Positions 17,251 through 27,103 are shown, counted from the first letter of the stretch. The stretch: 64,000 bases of DNA from Planotetraspora kaengkrachanensis (GCF_016862895.1 NZ_BONV01000001.1:1-64000), one strand, 5' to 3'. Made by a program: numbers and translations. Notes: generated by a model not told the origin, from the letters alone.

Positions 17251-18176
17251 TGGAGCCCATGATTCATCAGGCGTGCCTGTACGGCTCGGACCAGGAGTTC
17301 CTCGAGATGGCCGTGCCGTTCGTGCGGGACGGCCTGGCCGACGGCGAGCCCGTCCTGGTGACCACGACGTCGGGCAACCTCGAACTGCTCGGCGAGGCCC
17401 TGGGCGGCGACGCCGCGCAGGTCGACCACGCGGAGACCGCCTACTACGGCCGCAGGACGGCCCAGCGCGCCACGGCGTTCACGCGGTACTGGCGGCGCAA
17501 CAGCCGTCACCGGCGGGTCCGGATCCTCGCCGAGCCCGTCTGGCAGGGCAGATCGGCGCGCGACGTGCTGGCCTGGAAGCGGATGGAGTCGGGTCTCAAC
17601 CTCCTGCTCGACGACACGGGGATCTGGATGATCTGCCCCTATGACCTGCGGTCGGTCGGCGCGGGCATCGCGGAGGACGCGCTGCGCACCCACCCGTCGG
17701 TGTGCGCCGACGGCAGGACGGGACGGCCTTCCGGCTCCTACGCCGACCCCCTCGACTTCATCGGCGGGTGCGACGCCGCGCCGCTGCCCGCGCCGCCGCC
17801 GGACGCGACGAGCGCCCCCATCGACGAGATCAACGACGTGCGCCGGTTCGTGACCGATGAGGCGTATCGCCGGGGCCTCGCCGGAGAACACGCCTCGATG
17901 CTGGCCGTCGCGGCCCACGAGGCCGCCCGCTATCTCGGCATGCCGCTGACGGCCGGCGTGTGGGCGGGCTTCGGGGCGCTGATCTGCGACCTGCGCCGGC
18001 CCGGCAAGGCGGTCTCCGACCCGCTCGCCGGATTCCGGCCGCCCGGTCCCATCGAACGGTCCGAGGACGGGCTCTGGCTGGCCAGGCAGATCTGTGACCA
18101 CGTGGACGTCCGGGCCGACGCCGCGGGCTCCACGATCAGGCTCCAGGCGGCGGGGCCCCGGCTGCAGACGGGATGA
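17250..18176 (+). CDS. MEDS sensor domain fused to degenerate HATPase anti-sigma domain
   Basis: Residues 5-155 are a second MEDS domain (FVRDGLADGEPVLVTT; MICPYDLRS). Residues 190-300 are an RsbW-like ATPase domain with SEDGLWLARQICDHVDV as the lid region. In the N-box (AAHEAARYLGMP) the asparagine that normally coordinates Mg-ATP is replaced by tyrosine. Kinase activity is therefore doubtful, and binding alone may be its role. ATG 17250 overlaps the previous stop (TGATG), with GAGGAGG at 17235-17241. The shared sensor and coupling imply a matched pair with the MEDS-STAS protein. Confidence 0.8.
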   Translation: MEPMIHQACLYGSDQEFLEMAVPFVRDGLADGEPVLVTTTSGNLELLGEALGGDAAQVDHAETAYYGRRTAQRATAFTRYWRRNSRHRRVRILAEPVWQGRSARDVLAWKRMESGLNLLLDDTGIWMICPYDLRSVGAGIAEDALRTHPSVCADGRTGRPSGSYADPLDFIGGCDAAPLPAPPPDATSAPIDEINDVRRFVTDEAYRRGLAGEHASMLAVAAHEAARYLGMPLTAGVWAGFGALICDLRRPGKAVSDPLAGFRPPGPIERSEDGLWLARQICDHVDVRADAAGSTIRLQAAGPRLQTG

Positions 18177-18208
18177 TTTTCCCGATTAGGCGTTTAGCTC
18201 GATCCGGG

Positions 18209-18231
18209 CTATGGTAAACACGCTTACATAG
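18209..18231. promoter_or_regulatory. Candidate operator upstream of the glycosyltransferase operon
   Basis: CTATGGTAA and TTACATAG form an imperfect inverted repeat with one extra base, about 58 bases before ATG 18289. The region is A/T-richer than its surroundings, as expected of a promoter. Confidence 0.4.
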
Positions 18232-18288
18232 ATCGTGCCTAAGACGCAGGCACACCTTTTCAAGCGCCTTTCTGCCTTGAGGTGTGCC

Positions 18289-19338
18289 ATGGATATCGCG
18301 ATCGTTTCCGCTCACGAGCTCACTCTCGACACCCCCGCCATCGCCCGCGAACTGGCACGCGGCCACCGGGTCACGGTCTACACGCGGTCCAGGGCGAAGG
18401 GCGCCGGGGTGGAGCACGTACCGGCCGGGCCCGATGTGGAGCTCTCCGAGAGCGACCTGCTTCCCTACATCTCCGATTTCAGCAACGGGCTGCGGCGGCG
18501 GTGGAGCAAGAGCCGCCCCGACATCATCCACGCCCACTCCTGGTCCAGCGGGCTCGCCGCCATCGCGGGCTCAGAAGGGCTCGGCGTTCCTGTCACCCAG
18601 ACGTTCCACGGCCCCGGCGGCAGCGGGACGCCCGCGACCGTGCGCCGGCTGGAGTGCGCGATCGGCCGGCGTGCTCGCGCCGTCATCGCCGCGTGCGCGG
18701 ACGAGGAGTCGGAGCTCATCCGGATGGGTGTCCCCCGGCGCAACATCTCCGTCGTGCCCCACGGGGTCGACACGCAGCGATTCCGCCGCCAGGGCCCGGC
18801 GTTCCCGCGCGGGAACAGGCCGCGCCTGCTCCACGTCGGGCACTGCGGGGCCGACAGCGCGGTCCACGCGCTGGCCGCCGTCCCGGACGCCGAGCTTGTG
18901 ATCGCGGGGGGCGACGACCCCAGCGTCGAAAGCCTGCGCGTCCTCGCCCGCGAGTCCGGCGTGGCCGACCGGGTGGAGTTGCTGGGCGTGGTTCCGCACA
19001 CCGCGATGCCGAAGCTCATGCGCAGCGCCGACCTGATCCTCTCGCTGCCGTCGACCGTGCCCACGGGCACGGCTGCCCTCGAGGCCATGGCCTGCGGGAT
19101 TCCGGTGATCGCCTCCGCCGCCGGCGCCCACCTCGACTCGGTCGTCGACGGCGTGACCGGCTTCCTGATCCGCCCGGACCACCCGGCCGAGGTGGCGGGC
19201 CGGATCCGCCAGCTGCTGGGCGACCCGACCCTGCGGACGGCGATCGGCTACGCGGCCTCCGACCGGGCGCGCTCGCGGTACTCGGTCGAGCGGATCAGCA
19301 TGGAGCTGCTGCGGGTCTACGAACGGACCTGCGCCTAG
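18289..19338 (+). CDS. GT4-family (GT-B fold) glycosyltransferase
   Basis: The 349-residue protein has the GT-B pattern: an N-terminal [22 protein letters not shown], a linker [14 protein letters not shown] and a C-terminal nucleotide-sugar site with [17 protein letters not shown], including the E-x7-E type region of GT4 enzymes. No signal peptide or membrane segment is present. It probably transfers a sugar from a nucleotide donor to a lipid or small molecule; donor and acceptor cannot be read from sequence. ATG 18289 follows TTGAGGTG. The acetolactate synthase gene starts 71 bases later, so co-transcription is possible though functionally unexplained. Confidence 0.8.
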   Translation: MDIAIVSAHELTLDTPAIARELARGHRVTVYTRSRAKGAGVEHVPAGPDVELSESDLLPYISDFSNGLRRRWSKSRPDIIHAHSWSSGLAAIAGSEGLGVPVTQTFHGPGGSGTPATVRRLECAIGRRARAVIAACADEESELIRMGVPRRNISVVPHGVDTQRFRRQGPAFPRGNRPRLLHVGHCGADSAVHALAAVPDAELVIAGGDDPSVESLRVLARESGVADRVELLGVVPHTAMPKLMRSADLILSLPSTVPTGTAALEAMACGIPVIASAAGAHLDSVVDGVTGFLIRPDHPAEVAGRIRQLLGDPTLRTAIGYAASDRARSRYSVERISMELLRVYERTCA

Positions 19339-19409
19339 CTCCGGCCCGGCACCCGGCCTCCCCCGGCCGGCCGTACGAAGGACAGCCGTACGAAAAGGGG
19401 GCCCGCCAC

Positions 19410-21140
19410 ATGGCCACCACGCACATGGACACCCGCACGGCGGGGCCCGCCCGCGGTGCGCAACGGGTCATCGAGACGGTCCAGGCCCACGGCGTGCCGT
19501 ACATCTTCGGCGTGCCGGGGGCGAAGGTCGACCAGGTCTACGACGTCCTGGTCGACGGGGGCCCGGAGCTGGTGGTCTGCCGGCACGAGCAGAACGCGGC
19601 GTTCATGGCCGCCGCGGTGGGCCGGTTGACCGGCAGGCCGGGCACCGTCCTGGTCACCTCGGGCCCGGGGACGAGCAATCTGGTGACCGGCCTGCTCACG
19701 GCCAACACCGAAGGCGACCCGGTGGTCGCCCTGTGCGGCGCGGCGCCGAGGGAGCAGCGGCTCAAGCGCACCCACCAGTCCATGGACGCGGCGGCGCTGC
19801 TCGGCGTCGTCACCAAGTCGGCCGGCGAGGTCAACGATCCGGACAACGTGCCCGAGGCGGTGGCCAACGCGTTCAGGATCGCCGCCACCGAACCGCGGGG
19901 CGCGGCCGGCGTGATCCTCCCCGCCGACGTGATGGCCGCCCCGACCCTCGCGAGCATCACCGAGCCGCTGCCGGTGCCGCGGCTCGGCCCCGCCCCGGCG
20001 GAGGAGATCGCACGGGCGGCCGGCCTCATCCGTGCGGCACGGCGCCCGGTGCTGCTGGTGGGCGTCCGGGGAGCCGACGTGGAGGCCTGCGCGGCCGTCA
20101 GGGCCCTGCTGGCGGAGACCGGCCTTCCCGTCGTCGAGACCTTCCAGGCCGCCAGTGTCGTCTCCCGGGCCCTGGAGGACCACTATCTGGGCCGGGTGGG
20201 GTTGTTCCGCAACCAGCCCGGCGACGTGGCGATCGCGCACGCCGACGTGGTGGTCACGATCGGTTACGACCCGGTGGAATACGACCCCGGGCTCTGGAAC
20301 CCGGCCCCGGGCACGGAAGAGTCCGAGGCGGCGGGCGCGGGGGCCTCGCACACGATCGTGCACATCGACTCGGTCCCCGCGCAGATCGACAATCACTACA
20401 GGCCCGCTCTGGAGTTGCGCGGAGACGTGGCCGCGACCGTCTTCGCGCTCGTGCGGCCCCTGGCCGGGCCGGCCCCGGACGCCGAGGCCGCCGCCGAGGC
20501 CGGCAGGCTGCGCCGTACGCTCGCCGAGATCGACGAGACCGCCCGGGCCGCCCCGCACGGCCGGCAGGGGCTCAACCCCGTCCGCGTCATTCTGACGCTG
20601 CGCGAGCACCTGGCCGACGACGCGACGATCGCCTGCGACGGCGGCTCGCACTACATCTACGTGGCCCGTCATCTGCGCGTGTACGAGCCGCGGCATCTGC
20701 TGTTCTCCAACGGCCAGCAGACCCTGGGCGTGGCGCTGCCCTGGGCGATCGCGGCGAGCCTGCTGCGGCCCCGGACGCACGTCGTGTCGATCTCCGGCGA
20801 CGGCGGGTTCCTCTTCTCCTCCATGGAGCTGGAGACGGCGGTCCGCGTCGGCGCGACGTTCACCCACGTCATCATGCGTGACAACAGCTACAACATGGTC
20901 GCCTTCCAACAGATGCTGAAATATGGCCGTACGTCCGGAGTCGACCTGGGCGACTACGACATCGTGCGCTACGCCGCGTCGTTCGGCGCGCACGGTCACC
21001 GGGCCGACTCCGAGCCGTCGCTGGCCGCGGCGCTGCGACGGTCCCTCGCCGAGCCGGGGCCGTCCATCATCGATGTCCCGGTGGACTCCAGCCACAACAC
21101 CGACCTGTTCGCCCAGCTGCCCGGCGACCTGTTCGAGTGA
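19410..21140 (+). CDS. alsS: Acetolactate synthase, catabolic type (ThDP-dependent)
   Basis: The 576-residue ThDP enzyme has the catalytic glutamate region [17 protein letters not shown], the central domain and the ThDP/Mg motif [19 protein letters not shown] ending in RDNSYNMV. It joins two pyruvates to 2-acetolactate with CO2 release. The catabolic AlsS assignment rests on the next gene, acetolactate decarboxylase, ten bases downstream, and on the absence of a regulatory subunit gene. ATG 19410 is preceded by AAAAGGGGG. Together they divert pyruvate to acetoin. Confidence 0.88.
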   Translation: MATTHMDTRTAGPARGAQRVIETVQAHGVPYIFGVPGAKVDQVYDVLVDGGPELVVCRHEQNAAFMAAAVGRLTGRPGTVLVTSGPGTSNLVTGLLTANTEGDPVVALCGAAPREQRLKRTHQSMDAAALLGVVTKSAGEVNDPDNVPEAVANAFRIAATEPRGAAGVILPADVMAAPTLASITEPLPVPRLGPAPAEEIARAAGLIRAARRPVLLVGVRGADVEACAAVRALLAETGLPVVETFQAASVVSRALEDHYLGRVGLFRNQPGDVAIAHADVVVTIGYDPVEYDPGLWNPAPGTEESEAAGAGASHTIVHIDSVPAQIDNHYRPALELRGDVAATVFALVRPLAGPAPDAEAAAEAGRLRRTLAEIDETARAAPHGRQGLNPVRVILTLREHLADDATIACDGGSHYIYVARHLRVYEPRHLLFSNGQQTLGVALPWAIAASLLRPRTHVVSISGDGGFLFSSMELETAVRVGATFTHVIMRDNSYNMVAFQQMLKYGRTSGVDLGDYDIVRYAASFGAHGHRADSEPSLAAALRRSLAEPGPSIIDVPVDSSHNTDLFAQLPGDLFE

Positions 21141-21150
21141 GGGAGGAGCC

Positions 21151-22014
21151 GTGACGGGCGACCAGGCGGACCGTCGGCCGCCGGAACCCCGGGACCGGCC
21201 GCGCGGCCGGGCGGCCGATCCGGCGCGGGACCGTTTCCTGCGCTGGGCGAGGACCCTGCTGTCCCACCACCACGGCGAACACGGCGTGCACCAGGACGCC
21301 GATCTCGCGCGCACGGTCTACCAGACCTCGACGATGAGCGCGCTGCTCGACGGCGTCTACGACGGCGACGTCACCATCGCCGACCTGCTGACCCACGGCG
21401 ACTTCGGCCTGGGGACGTTCAACCACCTCGACGGCGAGATGGTCATCCTCGACGGCGTCTGCTACCACCTGCGCGCCGACGGCACCGCCGGGGTCGCGGC
21501 CCCGGCGGACCGCACGCCGTTCGCCGTGGTCACCCGGTTCGTCCCGGACGTCATCGTGCGCGTCGGCGCGCCGGCCACGAGAGGAGACCTCGTCGCGCTG
21601 ATCGACGAATCCGTCACGAGCACGAACCTGATCCACGCCATCCGGATCAGCGGCGTCTTCGCCAAGGTGCGCACGCGCACCGTGATGGCACAGAAGCCGC
21701 CCTATCCACCGCTGACGGAGGCCACCGCGCACGAGCCCGTGACCGAATCCACCGGCCTCACGGGCACCCTGGCCGGATTCCGCACGCCGGACTACGAGCA
21801 GGGGATCTCCGTGGCCGGCCATCACCTGCACTTCATCGACGACGAGCACGCCCACGGCGGCCATCTGCTCGACTGCGAGCTGGCGCACGGGACGATCGAG
21901 GTCAGCAGCTCGGCCGACCTGCACCTGAGCCTGCCGACGACGGACGCGTTCCTCGCCGCGAACCTGTCCCCCACGGACGTGGCCGCCCAGATCCGCCGTT
22001 CCGAGGGGGGCTGA
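21151..22014 (+). CDS. budA: Alpha-acetolactate decarboxylase
   Basis: This 287-residue protein matches BudA/AlsD throughout: VYQTSTMSALLDGVYDGDV, then FGLGTFNHLDGEMVILDGV, then GHHLHFIDDEHAHGGHLLDC, which holds the zinc-binding histidines. It converts acetolactate to (R)-acetoin. About 40 N-terminal residues precede the family domain and are Arg/Pro-rich. GTG 21151 lies just after GGGAGGAG. It ends the operon; a short tandem repeat, not a hairpin, lies at the convergent junction with the PucR gene. Confidence 0.92.
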   Translation: MTGDQADRRPPEPRDRPRGRAADPARDRFLRWARTLLSHHHGEHGVHQDADLARTVYQTSTMSALLDGVYDGDVTIADLLTHGDFGLGTFNHLDGEMVILDGVCYHLRADGTAGVAAPADRTPFAVVTRFVPDVIVRVGAPATRGDLVALIDESVTSTNLIHAIRISGVFAKVRTRTVMAQKPPYPPLTEATAHEPVTESTGLTGTLAGFRTPDYEQGISVAGHHLHFIDDEHAHGGHLLDCELAHGTIEVSSSADLHLSLPTTDAFLAANLSPTDVAAQIRRSEGG

Positions 22015-22076
22015 CCACACCCGCCGCCCCAGGGCTGCTTGTTCGGGCGCGCCCATGAGAGCCACGGGGTCCACGA

Positions 22077-22128
22077 GGACTACGGGGTTCTGGGGGCTCC
22101 GGGGTTCTGGGGGCTACGGAGTTCGGGG
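22077..22128. repeat. Three tandem 17-18 bp copies at the alsD/pucR junction
   Basis: Copies at 22077-22094, 22095-22111 and 22112-22128 share GGCTCCGGGGTTCTGGG with few changes. The third runs into the last codons of the PucR gene, so copy-number change would alter its C-terminus (APRTP). Confidence 0.75.
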
Positions 22129-23187
22129 GGCGCCCACGAGGGCCGCCGCCTTGAGGGACAGATGGAGGAGCAGTCGGTCCTCACCGTCGTCGAGTGCCAG
22201 GCCCGTGAGCCGCTCGGCCTTGCGGAGCCGGTAGTAGAGCGTCTGGCGGTGCACGCCGAGCCGCTCGGCGGTCTCCGCCGCGTGGCCGGACCTGTCCAGG
22301 TACTCCTCGACCGTCCCTGCCAGCTGCCCCCCTGCCGTCGCCAGAGCCGCGGACTCGGTCGCCAGCTCGGCGAGCTCCCGGTGGGCGAGCCTCGCCAGCA
22401 GGCGGTAGACCCCCAGATCGTCCCAGGTCGCGACGGGTGAGTGCCGCTCCACATGCTCGGCCACCCGCAGCGCGACGACGGCCTCCCGCCAGCTCTCCCA
22501 CGCCTCCTCCGCGTCGTCCCGGACGCCACCGACCCCGGCGGCGGTGCCGTACATCTCCTGGAGCCGCCGGGCGACCTCGCCGGCCTGCGACGCCGGCGCG
22601 AGCACCGCGAGGAGCGCCTCGTCCGGAGCCGCCTCGGTGAGCACGCCGCGCGGGAGGGTCCACAGCGCCGCCGTCCGGTCGGGCGAGGTCCGTACGGCTA
22701 TCGCCGCCACCGGCCCCTCCGTCTCCACTCCCGCGGCGGCCCGGGTGGCGGAGTCGGCGGAGAAGAAGTCCCTGAGCCTGGCCCGCCTGCCCCGGGCCTC
22801 GTGGGCGAGGAGCGCGGCGGCGCGGTCCACGAGCGGCGCGACCGAGGCCAGCCGCTCGTCGGTCAGGGCTCCCGAGTCGAGCAGCCACAGGTATCCGTAG
22901 TTCACCCCGCCGTGCCGCAGCGGCACACAGACCCGGCCGAGCATGCCGGGAAGGCCGGGGATCCGGACCGGCCCCGCCGCGGTGGCGATGCCGTACGCCT
23001 CGAAGTGCGCGCGGACCTGGTCGGTGGCGCGCCGGCGCAGGATCGACTCCTGGCGGACCGTGTCGATGTCCCCGCTCTGCGCGCCGTAGGCCAGAAGGTT
23101 GAACGAGCGGTCCTCCAGGGTCACCGACGCGTCGAGGATCCGGGCGATCTCATCGGCGATGTCTTGCATGGGTCCATTGTTGTCCAT
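22114..23187 (-). CDS. PucR-family transcriptional regulator, probably of proline catabolism
   Basis: The product of about 357 residues has an N-terminal sensory part (QDIADEIARILDASVTLED), a GGDEF-like middle and the C-terminal PucR helix-turn-helix (TAERLGVHRQTLYYRLRKAE). It is divergent from proline dehydrogenase with only about 65 bases between them. PucR-type activators are known to control proline utilisation in Streptomyces. The start is uncertain: ATG 23187 or ATG 23169 fit, while the longer frame would run into the divergent promoter. The stop lies within a short tandem repeat. Confidence 0.82.
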   Translation of the reverse strand: MDNNGPMQDIADEIARILDASVTLEDRSFNLLAYGAQSGDIDTVRQESILRRRATDQVRAHFEAYGIATAAGPVRIPGLPGMLGRVCVPLRHGGVNYGYLWLLDSGALTDERLASVAPLVDRAAALLAHEARGRRARLRDFFSADSATRAAAGVETEGPVAAIAVRTSPDRTAALWTLPRGVLTEAAPDEALLAVLAPASQAGEVARRLQEMYGTAAGVGGVRDDAEEAWESWREAVVALRVAEHVERHSPVATWDDLGVYRLLARLAHRELAELATESAALATAGGQLAGTVEEYLDRSGHAAETAERLGVHRQTLYYRLRKAERLTGLALDDGEDRLLLHLSLKAAALVGAPRTP

Positions 23188-23252
23188 CTGTATGAAAACG
23201 CTGTGGCGGATGTCCGTGGACCACCCGTGAACTGCGGATTTACGCTGCTGCC

Positions 23253-24164
23253 ATGTTCGGTTCGCTGCTTCTGGCAGGCTCACGCAGCCCGCTCGCCCGG
23301 CGGGCGGTGTCGAGCCTCCCGCTGACCCGCAAGGTCGTCGACCGTTTCGTCGCCGGCGTGTCCGCCGACGACGCCGTCGCCGCCACCCGGCGCCTCACGG
23401 AGGCCGGGCTCTCGGTGACGATCGACCACCTCGGCGAGGAGGTCCGCGACACGGGCGCGGCGATCGACGCGGTGAAGGCCTACGTGACCCTGCTCGGCGC
23501 GCTCCGGCCGCTGGATCTCGGCCGCCGGGCCGAGGTCTCGGTGAAGCTTTCGGCGCTCGGGCAGGCGCTCGACACGTCGATGGCGCTCGATCACGCCCGC
23601 CAGATCTGCGCGGCCGCCAGTGACTGCGGCTCCACGGTGACGCTCGACATGGAGGATCACACCACCGTCGACTCGACGCTGGACATCCTGCGCACCCTGC
23701 GCGAGGACTTCCCCGACACCGGCGTCGCCATCCAGGCCTACCTGTTCCGCAGCGAGGCCGACTGCCGTGATCTGGCCGGGTCGCGGGTACGCCTGGTCAA
23801 GGGCGCCTATCGTGAGCCCGCCTCGGTCGCGTACCAGAAGAAGAACGAGGTGGACCTGGCCTACGTGCGCTGCCTGCGGATCCTCATGGCGGGCACGGGT
23901 TATCCGATGGTGGCCACGCACGACGACCGGCTCATCGCCATCACCGAGTTGCTGGCCGACCAGAACGACCGGACCCGCGATAGCTTCGAATATCAGATGC
24001 TCTACGGCATCCGGACCGACAAGCAGCAGGCGCTCGTCGGCGCTGGGTCGCAGACCCGGGTCTACGTTCCCTACGGCGACGACTGGTACGGCTATTTCAT
24101 GCGCCGTCTCGCCGAGCGTCCGGCCAACGTCGCCTTCTTCCTCCGCTCCCTGAGCGGCAAGTAG
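23253..24164 (+). CDS. Proline dehydrogenase, monofunctional
   Basis: The 303-residue protein is a PRODH TIM barrel with FAD. It has VSVKLSALGQALD, TLDMEDHTTVDSTLDI, RLVKGAYREPASVAYQKK and the C-terminal RVYVPYGDDWYGYFMRRLAE, in which the two arginines bind the proline carboxylate. It oxidises proline to pyrroline-5-carboxylate and passes electrons to quinone. The P5C dehydrogenase gene follows 31 bases later. The two steps are separate proteins here, not the fused PutA of enterobacteria. Confidence 0.93.
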   Translation: MFGSLLLAGSRSPLARRAVSSLPLTRKVVDRFVAGVSADDAVAATRRLTEAGLSVTIDHLGEEVRDTGAAIDAVKAYVTLLGALRPLDLGRRAEVSVKLSALGQALDTSMALDHARQICAAASDCGSTVTLDMEDHTTVDSTLDILRTLREDFPDTGVAIQAYLFRSEADCRDLAGSRVRLVKGAYREPASVAYQKKNEVDLAYVRCLRILMAGTGYPMVATHDDRLIAITELLADQNDRTRDSFEYQMLYGIRTDKQQALVGAGSQTRVYVPYGDDWYGYFMRRLAERPANVAFFLRSLSGK

Positions 24165-24195
24165 TTCTCTGATCGGCGAAATAGAGGGGTCAGCC

Positions 24196-25887
24196 ATGGA
24201 TGCGATCACCAGCGTTCCGGTACCGGCCAACGAGCCGGTGCGCGGTTACGCGCCCGGCAGCGCGGGGCGCGGCGAACTGGAGAACCGGATCAAGGAGCTC
24301 GCGGGTGCGCGGCTCGACCTCACGATGACGATCGGCGGCGAGCGGCGTCTCGCCGGGGGCGCTCCGATCGACGCGGTCCAGCCGCACAACCACGCCTCGG
24401 TCCTCGGCACCATGGCCGACGCGACGGCCGCCGACGTCCGGGCGGCGATCGAGGCCGCGGCCCAGGCGGCGCCCGCGTGGCGGGCCATGCCGTTCGAGGA
24501 GCGGGCCGCGATCTTCCTGAAGGCCGCCGACCTGCTCAGCGGGCCGTGGCGCGCGACGCTGAACGCCGCGACGATGCTCGGGCAGTCGAAGTCGGCCCAC
24601 CAGGCGGAGATCGACGCGGCCTGCGAGCTGATCGACTTCTTCCGGTTCAACGTGTCGTACGCCCGGCAACTGCTGACCGAGCAGCCGCTGTCGTCGCCCG
24701 GCGTGTGGAACAGGATGGAGTACCGCCCGCTCGAGGGCTTCGTTCTCGCGATCACTCCGTTCAACTTCACCTCCATCGCCGCGAATCTGCCTGCTTCTGC
24801 GGCTTTGATGGGAAATGTCGTCGTATGGAAGCCGTCGCCGACGCAGCAGTTCTCCGCGCACTTCCTGATGCGGCTGTTCGAGGCCGCGGGCCTGCCCCCC
24901 GGCGTGATCAACATGGTGACCGGCAACGGCGCCGCGGTCTCCGAGGTCGCGCTGTCGCACCCCGACCTGGCCGGCATCCACTTCACCGGCTCCACCGCGA
25001 CCTTCCAGCACCTGTGGCGCACGGTCGGTGAGGGCATCACGGGTTACCGCAGCTACCCCCGGCTCGTCGGCGAGACCGGCGGCAAGGACTTCGTCGTGGC
25101 CCACCCGTCCGCGTCGGCCGACGTGCTGTCGACCGCGCTGATCCGGGGCGCGTTCGAGTACCAGGGCCAGAAGTGCTCGGCGGCCTCCCGGGCGTACGTG
25201 CCGCGGTCGGTCTGGTCGCGCATGCGCGACGACCTGGTCTCCGCGGCCGAGTCGCTCACGATCGGCGACGTGGCCGGCGACCTGTCGACGTTCATGGGCG
25301 CGGTCATCGACGGGCGGGCGTTCGCCAAGCACAAGGACGCCATCGACCGGGCGCGCGCGACCGGCTCGATCGACGTGCTCACCGGGTCGTACGACGACTC
25401 CACGGGCTACTTCGTGAAGCCCACCATCCTGGAGTGCTCCGACCCCACGGACGAGATCTTCGTCAAGGAGTACTTCGGCCCGATCCTGGCGGTCCACGTC
25501 TACGACGACTCGTCGTACGACACCGTGGTCGACCAGATGGAGAGCGCGGCGCCGTACGCGCTGACCGGGTCGATCATCGCGCAGGACCGGCAGGCGATCA
25601 CCGACGCCACGGAGCGGCTGCGCTTCGCCGCGGGCAACTTCTACATCAACGACAAGCCGACGGGCGCGGTCGTCGGCCAGCAGCCGTTCGGCGGCGCGCG
25701 GGCCTCCGGCACCAACGACAAGGCCGGCTCGATCTTCAACCTGATCAGGTGGGTCAACGCCCGCACGATCAAGGAGGCGTTCGTGCCTCCGGTCGTCGAG
25801 GGGCCGTTCCGGGGCGACGTGCCGCAGGGCGGCTCGCCGCAGCCCGACCTCGGTACCCTCGGCTACCCGAACGGCGCCACCGGATGA
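24196..25887 (+). CDS. pruA: L-glutamate gamma-semialdehyde (P5C) dehydrogenase
   Basis: This 563-residue aldehyde dehydrogenase has the N-terminal RIKELAGARLDLTMTIGGER typical of P5C dehydrogenases, the NAD-binding and oxyanion Asn region AITPFNFTSIAANL, the general-base motif ETGGKDF and the active cysteine in EYQGQKCSAASRAYVP. It oxidises glutamate semialdehyde to glutamate with NAD. It forms an operon with proline dehydrogenase and is followed by a strong hairpin at 25963-26000. Confidence 0.94.
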   Translation: MDAITSVPVPANEPVRGYAPGSAGRGELENRIKELAGARLDLTMTIGGERRLAGGAPIDAVQPHNHASVLGTMADATAADVRAAIEAAAQAAPAWRAMPFEERAAIFLKAADLLSGPWRATLNAATMLGQSKSAHQAEIDAACELIDFFRFNVSYARQLLTEQPLSSPGVWNRMEYRPLEGFVLAITPFNFTSIAANLPASAALMGNVVVWKPSPTQQFSAHFLMRLFEAAGLPPGVINMVTGNGAAVSEVALSHPDLAGIHFTGSTATFQHLWRTVGEGITGYRSYPRLVGETGGKDFVVAHPSASADVLSTALIRGAFEYQGQKCSAASRAYVPRSVWSRMRDDLVSAAESLTIGDVAGDLSTFMGAVIDGRAFAKHKDAIDRARATGSIDVLTGSYDDSTGYFVKPTILECSDPTDEIFVKEYFGPILAVHVYDDSSYDTVVDQMESAAPYALTGSIIAQDRQAITDATERLRFAAGNFYINDKPTGAVVGQQPFGGARASGTNDKAGSIFNLIRWVNARTIKEAFVPPVVEGPFRGDVPQGGSPQPDLGTLGYPNGATG

Positions 25888-25962
25888 CGGCCGAATGATG
25901 GCCGGACGGCACTGCGGGACACCGGCCGGTTGACGGCCACCGGAAAGGGCCGTCCTTTCACT

Positions 25963-26000
25963 CGCGAGCCGCCCGGTCAACGGAGCCCGGGCGGCTCGCG
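25963..26000 (+). terminator. 14-bp stem hairpin after the proline operon
   Basis: Bases 25963-25976 pair perfectly with 25987-26000 around a ten-base loop, about 75 bases past the pruA stop. CTGTTGTGG follows, a poor T-run as is common in high-GC genomes. Confidence 0.75.
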
Positions 26001-26141
26001 CTGTTGTGGGGCCGCTTTTCGGCCCGTCTCCATCGATCGATACCTCCGGACCTTCTTCTCGGCCTGCGTATTCTCGACTTGCGTACGGCGTGTCGCTCAT
26101 GGGCGCGCCCTGTCCGCGCCGGAGCCGAGAGGAGACCGACC

Positions 26142-26972
26142 GTGGACGACCTGGCGGCGGTCGCCGAACTCGCCGAAGCCGAGTCGCTGTTCGCGCTCAT
26201 CGCCCAGGCGCCCGAACCCGCGCGGTCCGTCCTGGGGATCGCGTCCGCCCGCATCGGCGGGGGCGTCGTGGTGTCGATGCGGCACGACTCCACCGGCTAC
26301 TGGAGCAAGGCGCTCGGATTCGGGTTCGAGGAGCCGGTCAGCCACAAGCTGATCGCCGAAGTCTGCGACTTCTACCGGGACCAGGCCAGCCCGGGCGCCG
26401 TTCTGCAGATCGCCCCGATGTGCCTGCCGCCCGAGTGGCCCGGCATCTGCGCCGCGCAGAACATCTCCGCCGGATCGACCTGGGTCAAACTCGTCCGTGC
26501 GGCGGACACCGCGGCGTTCCCTCCGATCCGGACGGACCTGCGGGTGGCCGCCGTGGACGGGGACGCGGTCGCGGAATGGGCCTCGGTACTGCTGCGCGGC
26601 TTCGGCATGCCCGTGGAGGCGATGGGGCCGGTGCTGGTCCACGGCGTGGCCCGCGGCGGATTCCGCCCCTACGCCGCCTGGCGCGGTGACTCCATGGTCG
26701 GCGCCGCCAATCTGCGCATCCACGGGGACACCGCCTCGTTCTCCGGCGCGTCCACGTTGCCGGGGCATCGTCTCAGCGGCGCGCAATCGGCCCTGCTGGC
26801 CGTACGGGCCCGCGACGCGGCCGCGGCAGGTTGCCGGTGGCTTGTCGCGGAGACGTGGAAACCAGCCCCCAACAGGCGGAACTCGTCACTGAACAACATG
26901 CTGAGGGCCGGCTTCTCCGTCATCCATCCCCGGCGGAACTGGCTCTGGAAACCGGACGGCCTCCCGTCCTGA
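26142..26972 (+). CDS. GNAT-family N-acetyltransferase
   Basis: The 276-residue product has a C-terminal GNAT fold. GDTASFSGASTLPGHRLSGAQSALLAVRARD is the strand-4/acetyl-CoA region, and the NNMLRAGFSVIHPRRNWLW ending is typical of the family. The N-terminal half may be a degenerate second GNAT domain. GTG 26142 is chosen because AGAGGAG at 26128-26134 precedes it. It is monocistronic after the proline operon terminator. The substrate is unknown. Confidence 0.75.
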   Translation: MDDLAAVAELAEAESLFALIAQAPEPARSVLGIASARIGGGVVVSMRHDSTGYWSKALGFGFEEPVSHKLIAEVCDFYRDQASPGAVLQIAPMCLPPEWPGICAAQNISAGSTWVKLVRAADTAAFPPIRTDLRVAAVDGDAVAEWASVLLRGFGMPVEAMGPVLVHGVARGGFRPYAAWRGDSMVGAANLRIHGDTASFSGASTLPGHRLSGAQSALLAVRARDAAAAGCRWLVAETWKPAPNRRNSSLNNMLRAGFSVIHPRRNWLWKPDGLPS

Positions 26973-27020
26973 CCCCGGAGGCCGGCGGCTCATCCGGGCG
27001 CCGATCGAAGGGGTCGATCG

Positions 27021-27101
27021 GGGGTTTCATCCGTGGGGTTTCATCCGTGGGGGTTCATCCGTGGAGACCCATCCGTGGGCTCATTCGCGGCTCATCGTGG
27101 G
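27021..27101. repeat. Tandem 15-bp repeats at a convergent junction
   Basis: Four copies of GGGGTTTCATCCGTG or close variants run from 27021 to about 27079, then decay into CTCATTCGCGG and CTCATCGTGGG. They fill most of the gap between the GNAT stop and the F420-oxidoreductase stop. Confidence 0.75.
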
Positions 27102-27103
27102 GC

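Noticed and set aside
19335-21314. Antisense 659-residue open frame opposite alsS
   Set aside because: Low-complexity Arg/Gly/Asp composition and no motifs; the plus strand encodes a complete ThDP enzyme.
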